Source: Micromonospora nigra
Lineage (GTDB): Bacteria > Actinomycetota > Actinomycetes > Mycobacteriales > Micromonosporaceae
Length of the DNA stretch: 64,000 bases
Assembly: GCF_900091585.1 (NCBI RefSeq)
Contig: NZ_FMHT01000003.1
Span: forward strand, 6,040,001 to 6,104,000
Direction of reading: 5' to 3'
Shown: one piece after another, positions 24,675-33,560 of the stretch
Layout: each line of letters begins with the position of its first letter
Numbering within the stretch: the first letter of the stretch is position 1
Notes under the pieces: generated by a model
Database searches by the model: none
Told to the model about the DNA's origin: nothing
What the model saw: the letters and a program-made list of their open reading frames with translations, nothing else
Translations under genes and position numbers: made by a program

Positions 24675-25880
24675 GTGGACACAGTAGATCTACGGCTCGT
24701 GCTCGGCGTCGCCGACGGCGCCGAACTCCCGGCCCTCGCCCAGCGGCTCGGGCTCGGTGAGACGGCCGTGCGTAAGCGGCTGCGCCGGCTCTGCGGTTCC
24801 GGTGCGAACCCGTGGCTGCGCCGCACCGGCACCGACTACCACCTCACCGACCGGGGCCGGGACGCGCTCGGTGCCGTCGGTGAGGCGGCCGCCGCGGGCG
24901 CAGCGGTCTGCGACCTCGTCGGTGTCGACGTGCTGCCGATGCGGCACGTCCGGGTGGTGACCGCGGTCCTCGGGAGCGGATCGATCAGCGGCGCGGCCCG
25001 ACAACTGGGGTTACCACAACCGTCGCTCAGCGCCCAGGTGACCCGGATCGAACGACGTTTCGGTACCGAGCTGTTCCAGCGGACCCCCGGCGGGGTGTCC
25101 GCCGCACCGGCGCTCGTCGAACTGCTGCCCCACCTGCGGCTGCTGGAGAAGGCGCTGTCCCGGCTGTCGGCGACGGGGATGCCCGACGACGATCCGACAC
25201 TGCCCTGCGACCTGGAGGTGGTCTGCGAGTTCGGGTTCGCCGGGCTGCTCGACGCGCTCCGCGAGGAGGCCATGGTCGACGTGCAGCAGCACATCGTCAG
25301 CATCCCCGGCCCGGACTGGGCGCCGCAGATGCTCAGCGCCGACATCTGCGTCTACGCCGACCTGCCCCTGGCCAGCCTCGCCGTGCCGGCGGGATGGGAC
25401 ACCGCTGTCGCGTTCGAGGAACCGGCGTACGTGCTGCTGCCCCCCGGGGTCGGAGTCGACGGGGAGACCGTCGCGCTTCGGGAGTTGGCCGGACACGACT
25501 GGCTGACCGGGCCGGCGGGTAGCCGCAACCACCGGTCGGTCCTGGCCGTCTGCCGGGCTGCGGGATTCGCACCCCGGGTCCGGTTCACCGCGCTCAACGG
25601 CCCCAGCGGGCGGCACATCCTGCAGGAGGGGGCAGCGGTGGCCCTCACCGGCGCGACGCTGATCCCCGCCGGGGCGCCGCGCACCGTGCGGCTCGCCGAG
25701 GACGTCCGGGTCAAGGTGGTGGTCGGCTGGCGGCCCGGTGGCCCCGCCACCACGACCGCCGGATGGTTGGTGCGGTGGCTGCGCGGGCAGCACCTGCGGC
25801 GACTGGCCGAACGCCGCCCCGAGCTCCTCGCCGAGCTGCGGGCCGATCCTGCCGGCTGGCCCGGGTACGCCCAGGATTGA
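24675..25880 (+). CDS. LysR-type regulator with an extra N-terminal HTH
   Basis: 401-residue protein, about 100 longer than a normal LysR regulator. Residues 1-65 form an additional winged HTH (LPALAQRLGLGETAVRKRLR, then YHLTDRGRDAL). Residues 95-150 are a typical LysR HTH (VLGSGSISGAARQLGLPQ, then RIERRFGTELFQRTPGG). Residues 175-370 are the periplasmic-binding-like ligand domain. GTG 24675 follows the -10 TACGAT (24662-24667) by 7 nt. Two DNA-binding units in one chain could read a composite operator or bridge sites. The probable partner is the divergent PPOX gene. Confidence 0.85.
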   Translation: MDTVDLRLVLGVADGAELPALAQRLGLGETAVRKRLRRLCGSGANPWLRRTGTDYHLTDRGRDALGAVGEAAAAGAAVCDLVGVDVLPMRHVRVVTAVLGSGSISGAARQLGLPQPSLSAQVTRIERRFGTELFQRTPGGVSAAPALVELLPHLRLLEKALSRLSATGMPDDDPTLPCDLEVVCEFGFAGLLDALREEAMVDVQQHIVSIPGPDWAPQMLSADICVYADLPLASLAVPAGWDTAVAFEEPAYVLLPPGVGVDGETVALRELAGHDWLTGPAGSRNHRSVLAVCRAAGFAPRVRFTALNGPSGRHILQEGAAVALTGATLIPAGAPRTVRLAEDVRVKVVVGWRPGGPATTTAGWLVRWLRGQHLRRLAERRPELLAELRADPAGWPGYAQD

Positions 25881-25892
25881 GACCCGGGTGGG

Positions 25893-27017
25893 TCAGGGTG
25901 TCGGGCGGGCCGGGGTGAGGCGAGCCAGCGCGGCGGCGAGGTCGCTGACCTGGTCGGCGAGCTGCGCGACCCGCTGCCGGGCCTCGTCCCGGTCGGACTC
26001 GGCGGCGCGCAGCCGCCCGGTGAGGTCCGCCAGGCCTGCCTGCGCGGCGGTCGCGGCGGCCCGCGCGGCGGCCAGTTCCCCCTGCAGCGTCTCGTGCCGG
26101 CCGGCGAGGGCGGCAAGCTCCTCGCGGGCCCGGTCCGCCTGCGCCACCGCCTGTTCGCGGGCCGCGTCGGCCTGCCGACGGTCCTGCTGGGCGGCGGCGG
26201 TCTGGGCGCGCGCCCGCTCCGCCGACGCGTGGGCCTGCGCGGCCTCCGCGCGCAGGCGGTCGGCCTCCGCACGGGACTGTTCGGCCTCCGTCCGTGCCCG
26301 GTCGGCGCGCTGCACCGCCTCCGCGGCGGCGCGGGCGGCGTGTTCGGCCTCGGCGCGGGCGGCGTCGCGTTCGCCGGTCAGGTCGGTGGCGCGGCGACGT
26401 TCGGCGTCCAGTTCCGTGCGCACGGTGCGTAGCTCGTGACGGGCCGAGTCACGGTCCCGTTCGGCCTGCACCCGTAGCGCCTGCGCGGCGCTGGCCTCCC
26501 GGCGGGCGGTGTCCTGGGCCTTCTCCGCCTGCTCGGTGCGGGCGTCGGCCGTCGCGGCCCGCTCCACCGCGCGCTGCGCCGCGTCCCGGGCGGCGTCGCG
26601 GTCGGCGATCGCCGCCTGCGTCTGCTGGCGGGCGCGGGCCGAGACGGCGGTGGCGTCCTCCGCGGCCCGCAGCGCCTCGTCGCGTTCGGCCTGCGCCGCG
26701 GCGACCTGCGCCGCGGCCTCGGCCCGCGCCTGGGCGAGCTGGCGTTCCACCCCGGCCGGGGACAGCTCGGCGTGCAGCGCCTCGGTGAGGGTCTGCACGA
26801 CCTGGTCGAGCCGGTCCACCGCCTCCCAGGTGCGGGCCACCTGACCGGGCAGGCCGGGGGCGCTGCGGTGCCGCATCCGGGTGTTGCGGGAAGCCCGCTG
26901 GCAGGCGCCGTCGTTGTCCCGGCAGTAGCGGAACGGGCGGCCCGCACCGGCGCGCTGCGGCACCTCACGGCCACAGTGGGCGCAGGGACGGGTGTCGGTG
27001 GCGGGCTCGGCGTCCAT
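25893..27017 (-). CDS. Zinc-ribbon plus long coiled-coil protein, function unknown
   Basis: 374-residue protein. Residues 10-45 hold a Cys cluster (CAHCGREVP then YCRDNDGACQ), probably a zinc site. Residues 85-365 are an almost unbroken alanine-, glutamate-, arginine-rich coiled coil with heptads such as ERDEALRAAEDATA and DRARTEAEQSRAEADRLR. There is no ATPase head, so it is not an SMC protein although it resembles the SMC arm. A cytoplasmic scaffold or DNA-associated role is possible. It lies 12 bases upstream of the MFS gene stop on the same strand, so it is downstream of the MFS gene. Confidence 0.75.
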   Translation of the reverse strand: MDAEPATDTRPCAHCGREVPQRAGAGRPFRYCRDNDGACQRASRNTRMRHRSAPGLPGQVARTWEAVDRLDQVVQTLTEALHAELSPAGVERQLAQARAEAAAQVAAAQAERDEALRAAEDATAVSARARQQTQAAIADRDAARDAAQRAVERAATADARTEQAEKAQDTARREASAAQALRVQAERDRDSARHELRTVRTELDAERRRATDLTGERDAARAEAEHAARAAAEAVQRADRARTEAEQSRAEADRLRAEAAQAHASAERARAQTAAAQQDRRQADAAREQAVAQADRAREELAALAGRHETLQGELAAARAAATAAQAGLADLTGRLRAAESDRDEARQRVAQLADQVSDLAAALARLTPARPTP

Positions 27018-27029
27018 CGGGGTGCGAGT

Positions 27030-28382
27030 CTAGTGCCGTACCGTCGCGGCGGTGCGCGCCGTCTCGTCCAGGGTGTAGCGGCGTTGCCGCAGCACGGCCA
27101 CGACCATCAACGCCGCCGGCAGCAGCCCGAAGCCCCACCGGATCGCGTCGAGCGCGGCGGCCGGCTGGACGACGGTCTGCGTCGCCGTGGAGGCCACGAA
27201 CCCCCCGGCTGCCAGACACAGGGCGTACGCCCAGGGGCCCAGGGCCGCGCCGGTGGCCTCGGTGGCCGTCCACACCCCGGTGTAGGTGCCCGCCCCCGCC
27301 GCGCCGCTGGCCCGGATGACGTCCGGCACCATGGAGAACGGCAGCAGCTGCATGCCGGCGAACGCCACCCCGAGCACCGCCACGGCCGCCACCAGCACCG
27401 GCAGCCCGGCCGGGGCGCCGACCGCCAGCACCAGGGAACCGGCGACGAACGCGCCCTGGGCGCTCAGCAGCGCCCGCTGCTTGCCGAACCGGCGGGCCAC
27501 CGCCAGCCAGACGGGGGTGACCAGCAGCGCCGGCGCGACGAACGCCGCCACCAGCACCGTGGTCAGGCCGGGGCGGCCCAGCTCGTACTCGGCGTAGTAG
27601 GGCACCCCGGCGAGCACGAGGTGGGTGGTGGTGGACATGGCCAGGTAGGCGGTCACCAGCGCCCGGAACTGGCGGTCCCGCAGACTGGTGGTCAGGGCCC
27701 GCCACCCGCCGGAGTGCCGCGGTGCGGTGGCGGCGGCGAGCTGACGCAACCGGGCGATCCCGACGACCCCGACCAGCATGCTGAGCAGCATCCCCACGGC
27801 CAGCAGGACGGCCATCCGCCGGTAGCCCTCGCGGCTGGCGTCGTCGCCGCCGGCCAGCAGCGGCGCCAGCAGGCCGGACACCAGGATGCCCAGGGTCAGC
27901 ACCACCATCCGGAAGGCCATCAGCCGGGTCCGCTCGTGGTAGCCGATCCGCAGGTCGGCGGGGGTGGCCAGGTAGGGCACCTGGTAGGCGGCGAACAGCA
28001 GGTTGCCGGCGACGAACGCCACCGCCACCCACGCGGCGGCCGACGCGCCGGTCAGTCCGCCCGGCACCGCGAACAGGCCGGCGAAGGCCACCGGCAGGAC
28101 ACAGCCGACGAGCAGAAGTCGCCGCCGGTGGCCCCGGCGGGCCTGCTCGACGTCGCAGCGGTGCCCGATCCACGGGTGCAGCAGCACGTCGGCGACCTTG
28201 GGCAGCAGCAGCGTCAGCCCGGCCAGCCAGGGCGCGACGGCCAGCACGTCGGTGAGGAAGTACAGCAACAGCAGGCCCGGCACGGTCACCCACACACCCA
28301 TGCCGACCGATCCGGTGGCGAAGCCGACCAGCGGCCCGCGGGGCAGGTCGACGTCGGTGCGGCCCTGATCGAGACCCGTCAT
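27030..28382 (-). CDS. MFS transporter, sugar/cation symporter (GPH) type
   Basis: 450-residue permease with twelve predicted spans. The N-terminal GFATGSVGMGVWVTVPG and the cytoplasmic loop HPWIGHRCDVEQARRGHRRR (conserved D and R) match the MelB/GPH branch of the major facilitator family. Substrate unknown. ATG 28382 has GGGAGGG upstream. Its promoter region carries a 22-bp palindrome also found before the FMO operon, so the divergent TetR protein probably represses it. Confidence 0.85.
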   Translation of the reverse strand: MTGLDQGRTDVDLPRGPLVGFATGSVGMGVWVTVPGLLLLYFLTDVLAVAPWLAGLTLLLPKVADVLLHPWIGHRCDVEQARRGHRRRLLLVGCVLPVAFAGLFAVPGGLTGASAAAWVAVAFVAGNLLFAAYQVPYLATPADLRIGYHERTRLMAFRMVVLTLGILVSGLLAPLLAGGDDASREGYRRMAVLLAVGMLLSMLVGVVGIARLRQLAAATAPRHSGGWRALTTSLRDRQFRALVTAYLAMSTTTHLVLAGVPYYAEYELGRPGLTTVLVAAFVAPALLVTPVWLAVARRFGKQRALLSAQGAFVAGSLVLAVGAPAGLPVLVAAVAVLGVAFAGMQLLPFSMVPDVIRASGAAGAGTYTGVWTATEATGAALGPWAYALCLAAGGFVASTATQTVVQPAAALDAIRWGFGLLPAALMVVAVLRQRRYTLDETARTAATVRH

Positions 28383-28415
28383 CGCGGCCCTCCCGTCCGG
28401 GCGTGCCGCCCGCCT

Positions 28416-28437
28416 CAATCCAACAGTCGTCGGATTG
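28416..28437. promoter_or_regulatory. TetR operator O1
   Basis: CAATCCAAC-AGTC-GTCGGATTG, a 22-bp palindrome with one mismatched pair. It lies between the MFS and TetR starts. It shares the ATCCAAC-N4-GTYGGAT core with the site at 29127, so both are read by the same repressor. Confidence 0.8.
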
Positions 28438-28455
28438 TAGGGGCAGAATGGCGAC

Positions 28456-29148
28456 ATGACCACGCCCCGCCGCCGACCCGGTCGGCCCCGCCGCGACGAC
28501 GCGCCCCCCACCCGCGAGCGGGTGATCGCCGCCGCCACCGCGCTGTTCGCCCGGCGCGGCTTCGACGCCGTCGGGCTGCGGGAGGTCGCCGCCGCGGCCG
28601 GGGTCGACGTCGCCACGGTCTCCCACCACACCGGCACCAAGGCGCAGCTCTACGACGCCTGCTTCGCGCGGGTGTTCGCCGCCGAACGCGACGTGCTCCG
28701 GGCCGCCGCCGGCCGGGCCCACGCGGCCCTGGCGGCCGGACCGGCGGCGGCCCGGCAGGCGCTGCACGACCTGGTCGACGTGTTCGTCGACTTCCTGGAA
28801 GACCACCCCGAGACCACGGCGCTGTGGCTGCGCCGGTGGCTGGAGCCACAGCGGCACACCGAGCTCGACGCCCGGTACGCGGCACCGCTGTACGACCTGG
28901 TCACGCAGTTGTTGACCGCCGCCGCCGAGGCGGGCGCGCTGGCCGAACCCACTCCGCACGTCACGGTGCGCAGCCTGGTGTGGGCGGTGCACGGGCACGT
29001 GGTGGCCCTGGCCGCCGGGGTCGGCTCCGCCGCGCGGGAGCGGCGGGAGTTCCGGGCCTTCGTGCACCGCTTCCTCGACGCCCTCTACGGGCCGCGGGCT
29101 CTTGACGGGCGGGCCCACGCCGACCATTATCCAACGACTGTTGGATAA
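28456..29148 (+). CDS. TetR-family repressor
   Basis: 230-residue regulator. TetR HTH at residues 18-65: ERVIAAATALFARRGFDAVG, REVAAAAGVDVATVSHHTG, TKAQLYDACF. The helical C domain (70-215) should bind the inducer; no residue fixes which. Start ATG 28456. Its last codons and stop (29146-29148) fall inside the second operator, so gene end and operator are fused. The two operators flank the gene, predicting control of the MFS gene, of itself, and of the FMO-SDR operon. Confidence 0.9.
   Translation: MTTPRRRPGRPRRDDAPPTRERVIAAATALFARRGFDAVGLREVAAAAGVDVATVSHHTGTKAQLYDACFARVFAAERDVLRAAAGRAHAALAAGPAAARQALHDLVDVFVDFLEDHPETTALWLRRWLEPQRHTELDARYAAPLYDLVTQLLTAAAEAGALAEPTPHVTVRSLVWAVHGHVVALAAGVGSAARERREFRAFVHRFLDALYGPRALDGRAHADHYPTTVG
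29127..29148. promoter_or_regulatory. TetR operator O2
   Basis: TTATCCAAC-GACT-GTTGGATAA, a perfect 9-bp-arm palindrome. It lies 17 bases before the FMO start and overlaps the tetR stop codon. The central GACT is the reverse complement of the AGTC in O1. Confidence 0.85.
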
Positions 29149-29165
29149 GTAGGGAGGGGCGGACG

Positions 29166-30506
29166 ATGCAACCCACCGTGGCGGTCGTCGGTGCGGGCGC
29201 GGCCGGCCTGGCCACCCTCAAGGCGCTCGCCGACGCCGGGGTGCCCGCCGTGGCCTTCGAGTCCGGCGACCGGGTCGGCGGCCTGTGGGTGTACGGGGCG
29301 CCCGGCTCACCGGCGTACCGCACCCTGCACCTGAACACCAGCAGGTCACGTACCCAGTTCGCCGACCACCCGATGCCGGCGCACTGGCCCGACTACCCCG
29401 ACCACACCCGCGTCGCCGGTTGGCTCACCGACTACGCCGACCGGTTCGGCCTGCACCAGGCGGTGCGGCTGCGACACACCGTCGACCGGGTGGTCGGCGA
29501 ACCCGGGGGCCGGTGGACGGTGCACGCCGACGGGCCCGACGGCCCGGTCCAGGTCACCGTCGACGCGGTCGTCGTCGCCAACGGCCACAACCGGGTGCCC
29601 AAACCCACCCCGACGTACCCGGGCACCTGCACCGCCCGCCAGCTGCACAGCCACGCCTACCGCGGCCCGGAGCAGCTCGCCGGCCGCCGGGTCCTCGTGG
29701 TCGGCGGCGGCAACTCGGCCATGGACATCGCCGTGGACGCCTCCCACACCGCCGAGCGGACCCTGTTGTCGCTGCGCCGGGGCGTCTGGGTGGTGCCGAA
29801 GTACCTGCTCGGCCGGCCCTCGGACACCCTCAACGGGGCGCTGGCCCGGCGACTGCCGTGGCGGGTACGGCAGCGGATCAGCCAGGCCATGCTCGCCGCC
29901 ACCGTCGGCCCACCCGGCCGCTACGGCCTGCCCGCCCCGGCCCACGGCTTCCTGCAGGACCACCCCACCCTTTCCGACGGGCTGCTGTCCCGCCTCACCC
30001 ACGGCGAGGTCGAGGCCCGCCCCGGCATCGCCCGCTTCGACGGCGACCGGGTCACCTTCACCGACGGCCGCACCGACGAGGTCGACCTGGTGGTGTGGTG
30101 CACCGGCTACCAGGTCGACATCCCCTTCCTCGACCCGGCGCTGCTCGGCGACGGCGCGGACACCCTGCCGCTGTACCGGCACGTGTTCCACCCCGACGCC
30201 CCCGGGCTGGCCTTCGTCGGCCTGATGCAGTCGACCGGCGCGGCGTTCCCGCTGGTCGAGGCGCAGGCCAAGCTCGTCGCCGCGCAACTCGCCGGCACGT
30301 ACGCGCTGCCGCCGCGGCCCGCGCGGGAGTCCGCCGTGGCCGCCGAACTGCGCGCCGCCACCACCCGGTGGGGCGCACGCCGACCCGCCATGCGGGTCGA
30401 CTTCGACGCGTACCTGACGCAGCTGCGCCGGGAACTGGCCGTCGGCACCCGACGCGCGACGCGCGACCGGGCTGCCGCCGGACGGTCCCCGCAGGTGTCC
30501 CGGTGA
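29166..30506 (+). CDS. Flavin-containing monooxygenase
   Basis: 446-residue FAD/NADPH enzyme. VAVVGAGAAGLATLKAL (residues 4-20) is the FAD Rossmann motif, FESGDRVGGLW follows, and VLVVGGGNSAMDIAVDA (near 180) is the NADPH motif. DLVVWCTGYQVDIPF matches the late ATG-type motif. Such enzymes hydroxylate N or S atoms or do Baeyer-Villiger oxidations; substrate unknown. GTGA overlap couples it to the SDR gene. The upstream TetR operator suggests induction by a small molecule that may also be exported or imported by the MFS protein. Confidence 0.92.
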   Translation: MQPTVAVVGAGAAGLATLKALADAGVPAVAFESGDRVGGLWVYGAPGSPAYRTLHLNTSRSRTQFADHPMPAHWPDYPDHTRVAGWLTDYADRFGLHQAVRLRHTVDRVVGEPGGRWTVHADGPDGPVQVTVDAVVVANGHNRVPKPTPTYPGTCTARQLHSHAYRGPEQLAGRRVLVVGGGNSAMDIAVDASHTAERTLLSLRRGVWVVPKYLLGRPSDTLNGALARRLPWRVRQRISQAMLAATVGPPGRYGLPAPAHGFLQDHPTLSDGLLSRLTHGEVEARPGIARFDGDRVTFTDGRTDEVDLVVWCTGYQVDIPFLDPALLGDGADTLPLYRHVFHPDAPGLAFVGLMQSTGAAFPLVEAQAKLVAAQLAGTYALPPRPARESAVAAELRAATTRWGARRPAMRVDFDAYLTQLRRELAVGTRRATRDRAAAGRSPQVSR

Positions 30507-31327
30507 CCGCCCTCGACGGCCGGCGGGTGATCGTCACCGGCGCCCGCGGCACCATCGGCGGACACCTGTGCGCCGCCCTGACCGGGGCCGGCGCCCGGGT
30601 CGTCGGCTTGGACCTGCGCCCCGTCGACGGGGTGGAGGTGCCGGTGCTCGGCTGCGACCTGACCGACCCCGACGCGGTGCCCGCCGCCGTCGCCGCGGCC
30701 ACCACGCGGCTCGGCGGACTCGACCTGCTGGTCAACAACGCCGGGATCGGTGGGCCCGCCCCGGCCGAACTGCCCCCCGACGAGGTGGTGCGCCGGCAAC
30801 TGGAGGTCAACCTGCTGGCCGCCTGGCGGACCACGGCCGCCGCGCTGCCCGCGCTGGAGGCCGCCCGGGGACGGGTGGTGTTCGTGGCCAGCCGGATGGC
30901 GGTGCTGCCGCTGCCCCTGGCCGCCGCCTACGGGGTCAGTAAACGGGCCCTCGTCGCGTACGCCGACGCGCTGCGCCACGAGGTCGGCACCCATGTCGGG
31001 GTGAGCGTCGTCTACCCCAGCATGGTGGCCTCACCGATCCACGACAGCACCGCCGAGGCGGGGCTGTCCCTGCGCGGGGTGTCCCGACCGGAACCGGTGC
31101 ACGGGGTGGTCGCGGCGATCCTGCGGGCGGCCACGGCCCGGCGGGCGCCCCGCGACGTCGCCACCACCGTCCGGGGCCGGGTCGAGCTGGCCCTGGCCCG
31201 GCACGCCCCCGCCCTGGCCGACCGGCTCGTGCGGCGTACGCTCACCGGCCGGATCGCCGCCGGTGACCTCGACGGCGCACCGCTGGCCGCCGGCATGCTC
31301 CGCCGCCACCGCGACCTCACCCGCTGA
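30503..31327 (+). CDS. Short-chain dehydrogenase/reductase
   Basis: 274-residue classical SDR. VTGARGTIGGHLCAAL (TGxxxGxG) at residues 11-26, LVNNAGIGG (NNAG), the catalytic Ser region VFVASRMAVLP, and YGVSKRALVAY (YxxxK). The C-terminal 50 residues are basic and helical. Starts with GTG overlapping the FMO stop. It likely reduces or oxidises the FMO product. Its stop lies only 4 bases from the convergent GH95 stop, with no terminator between. Confidence 0.9.
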   Translation: MTALDGRRVIVTGARGTIGGHLCAALTGAGARVVGLDLRPVDGVEVPVLGCDLTDPDAVPAAVAAATTRLGGLDLLVNNAGIGGPAPAELPPDEVVRRQLEVNLLAAWRTTAAALPALEAARGRVVFVASRMAVLPLPLAAAYGVSKRALVAYADALRHEVGTHVGVSVVYPSMVASPIHDSTAEAGLSLRGVSRPEPVHGVVAAILRAATARRAPRDVATTVRGRVELALARHAPALADRLVRRTLTGRIAAGDLDGAPLAAGMLRRHRDLTR

Positions 31328-31331
31328 CCCG

Positions 31332-33560
31332 TCAGGCGCCCCCCGGTAGCCGGGCGGGGAAAGTCAGGTCGACCGGAACCCCGGCGGGCAGGTCGACGTC
31401 GACCCCACCGTGCGGGCCGGTCACGTGGACCCGCTGCCCGACGGCCGAGGTCAGGCGCACCGTCACCCGCGTCGCGGTCCAGGCCAGTTCCTCGACGGTC
31501 AGCCGCCCCGGCAGGGTCACCCCACGCAGCACCCCGGCGTCCAGGCCCGGCAGGCGGGCCGGCAGCAGCCGCAGCAGCCCCGGCCGGGCCTGCACCAGCG
31601 ACTCGACCAGCACGGCGGGCAGCGTGTGCGCGGCGTCGGCGTTGTAGGTCACCCGGCCGGGATTGTGGGCGCTCATCAGGGACCGGAAGAACATGTCCGC
31701 CCCGACGATCTTGCGCAGGTTCGCGGCCACCAGGTCACCGTCGCGCAGTCGGGCCGCCGCCAACGCCCGGTGCAGGCTGCCGTGCGCCGACAGGTTCTCG
31801 TCGCCGCGGACCGTCAACGCGCGGTGCGCCGCCGCCGCCAGCTCCGGCGTGTCGTCCGGGTTGATCTCGTCCAGCGGCCACACCGGGTAGAGGTGGCTGA
31901 CATGCCGGTGGTCGTCGTCGGCGCGGTAACCGGGCCACGCCCACTCGGCCAGCGCGCCGCGCCCGTCCACCACGTAGTCGGGCAGCCGCGCCGCCAGCGC
32001 CGACCAGCGGTCCTCGCCGGTCAGCGCGGCGGCCAGCGTCAGGGCGTGCCGGGCGGCGGCGACGTCCATCGTGGCGTTGACCGCCGCCGGCACCGGCCGG
32101 TCGTCCGGGCCCAGCGGTCCGGTCTCCGCCGAGTACGACGGCACGATCACCAGCCGTCCGTCGTCGCCGGTGACGGTGAGGAACCCGGCGAAGAACTCCG
32201 CCACCTCCACCAGCCAGCCGGCCACCTCACCGAGGGGCTCCCCGGTGACCAGATGGTGCTCGTAGAGGGGCAGCAGCAGCCAGTGCGCGCCGGGCAGCCA
32301 CGCCGCGAACGGCCACTCGGGATGCAGGTGGAACAGGTGCCCGTGTTCGCCGTCGGTGCGGCTGGGGGCCAGCAGCCCGGCCACGCCGTGGACGGCGCGG
32401 GCGTTGCGCCGCCAGTCGTCGACCTGGTCGCGGACCAGCCGGGCGTGTGCGGCGGTGACCTCCGGCAACGCCCCCAGGTTCGCTGCGGCCAGTTGCAGGT
32501 TCAGGTTCGCGTCGGTGGTGAAGTCACCCGCCCAGGCCGCGTCCCACGAGGCCAGCCACAGCCCGGTCAACCGCGGCGGCAACACCCCGGAGGCGCTGAA
32601 CAGCAGGTACCGGCCGGCGTGGAACAGCCGTTCCAGCAGCGCCGGATCGAGCCGGTCCGGGTCGGCGGCCTGCCTGGCCAGCAGCTCACCGACGGGCAGC
32701 CGCCGGTCCTCCTGTGACACCCCCAGGTCGAGGCTGACCCGCCGGTACGGTTCCGCGTGCGCGGGCAGGTGCCGGGCCAGCAGAGCGGCGTAGTCGGCGT
32801 CGGCGTCGGCGAGCCGCCGCTCCCACCGCCCGGTGCGCCACCGCAGGTCGTCGACCCGGTCCAGGACGGTGGTCAGCAGCGCCGGCCCGGCGACCAGCAC
32901 CCGGTCGCCGGCCGGTTCGGCGTCGCCGCGCACCAGGGTCAGGCCCTCGAAGCCGTACGCGCCGTCCGCGTCGGGGTAGCGGCCCCGCACCCGCAGGAAC
33001 ACCAGGCCGTCGCGGCGGTACGCCGTCACGTCGTAGTCCACGCTCGCCGGGCGGCCCGGCAGGTCACCGGTCGCCCCGACCGTGCACGGCCCCATGTCGA
33101 GTTCGGTGACGGCGAGCCGGTCGGCGCGGGAGACGAACGACCGTCGCCGCCCGCCGGACCACTCGGTGCGCACCTCACCGGTGTCGAAGTCCGTGCTGCG
33201 CCGGTAGTCACGCACCGGCGGGCCGTCGCCGTCGACGGTCAGCGCGAACCCCGGATGGTACGACTGGGTCCAGCGCAGCGGCCCGTCACCGGCGAGCAGC
33301 CGGCCCGCCTCGGCCCGCCGGCCGGTCAGGATCAGCTCCCGGATCCGGGGCAGCAGGGCGGCCAGTTCGGGCGGGCGGGCGTGCCGGGTGCCGTTGGGCA
33401 GCACGTACCGGTGGTGGTTGCAGACGATCCGTTCCGCGTACGGCACGCCGTACACCATGATCCCGTACTCGCCGTTGCCGGACAGGAACGCGTCCTCCCA
33501 GCTCTCGGCGGGAGCGGTGTCGACGATGCGGTGGGCGGACGCGGGCGGCCCGGACCTCAC
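31332..33560 (-). CDS. GH95-family alpha-L-fucosidase (or alpha-L-galactosidase)
   Basis: 742-residue inverting glycosidase, close to the usual GH95 length of about 780. The N-terminal domain opens APAESWEDAFLSGNGEYGIMVYG; the (alpha/alpha)6 barrel contains DANLNLQLAAANLGALPE, the HRHVSHLYPVWPLDEI segment, and YNADAAHTLPAVLVESLVQ near the C terminus. It removes alpha-1,2-linked fucose or L-galactose. No signal peptide, so it works on imported oligosaccharide. The start overlaps the LacI stop by four bases (last gene of the GH3-LacI-GH95 operon). Confidence 0.9.
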   Translation of the reverse strand: MRSGPPASAHRIVDTAPAESWEDAFLSGNGEYGIMVYGVPYAERIVCNHHRYVLPNGTRHARPPELAALLPRIRELILTGRRAEAGRLLAGDGPLRWTQSYHPGFALTVDGDGPPVRDYRRSTDFDTGEVRTEWSGGRRRSFVSRADRLAVTELDMGPCTVGATGDLPGRPASVDYDVTAYRRDGLVFLRVRGRYPDADGAYGFEGLTLVRGDAEPAGDRVLVAGPALLTTVLDRVDDLRWRTGRWERRLADADADYAALLARHLPAHAEPYRRVSLDLGVSQEDRRLPVGELLARQAADPDRLDPALLERLFHAGRYLLFSASGVLPPRLTGLWLASWDAAWAGDFTTDANLNLQLAAANLGALPEVTAAHARLVRDQVDDWRRNARAVHGVAGLLAPSRTDGEHGHLFHLHPEWPFAAWLPGAHWLLLPLYEHHLVTGEPLGEVAGWLVEVAEFFAGFLTVTGDDGRLVIVPSYSAETGPLGPDDRPVPAAVNATMDVAAARHALTLAAALTGEDRWSALAARLPDYVVDGRGALAEWAWPGYRADDDHRHVSHLYPVWPLDEINPDDTPELAAAAHRALTVRGDENLSAHGSLHRALAAARLRDGDLVAANLRKIVGADMFFRSLMSAHNPGRVTYNADAAHTLPAVLVESLVQARPGLLRLLPARLPGLDAGVLRGVTLPGRLTVEELAWTATRVTVRLTSAVGQRVHVTGPHGGVDVDLPAGVPVDLTFPARLPGGA

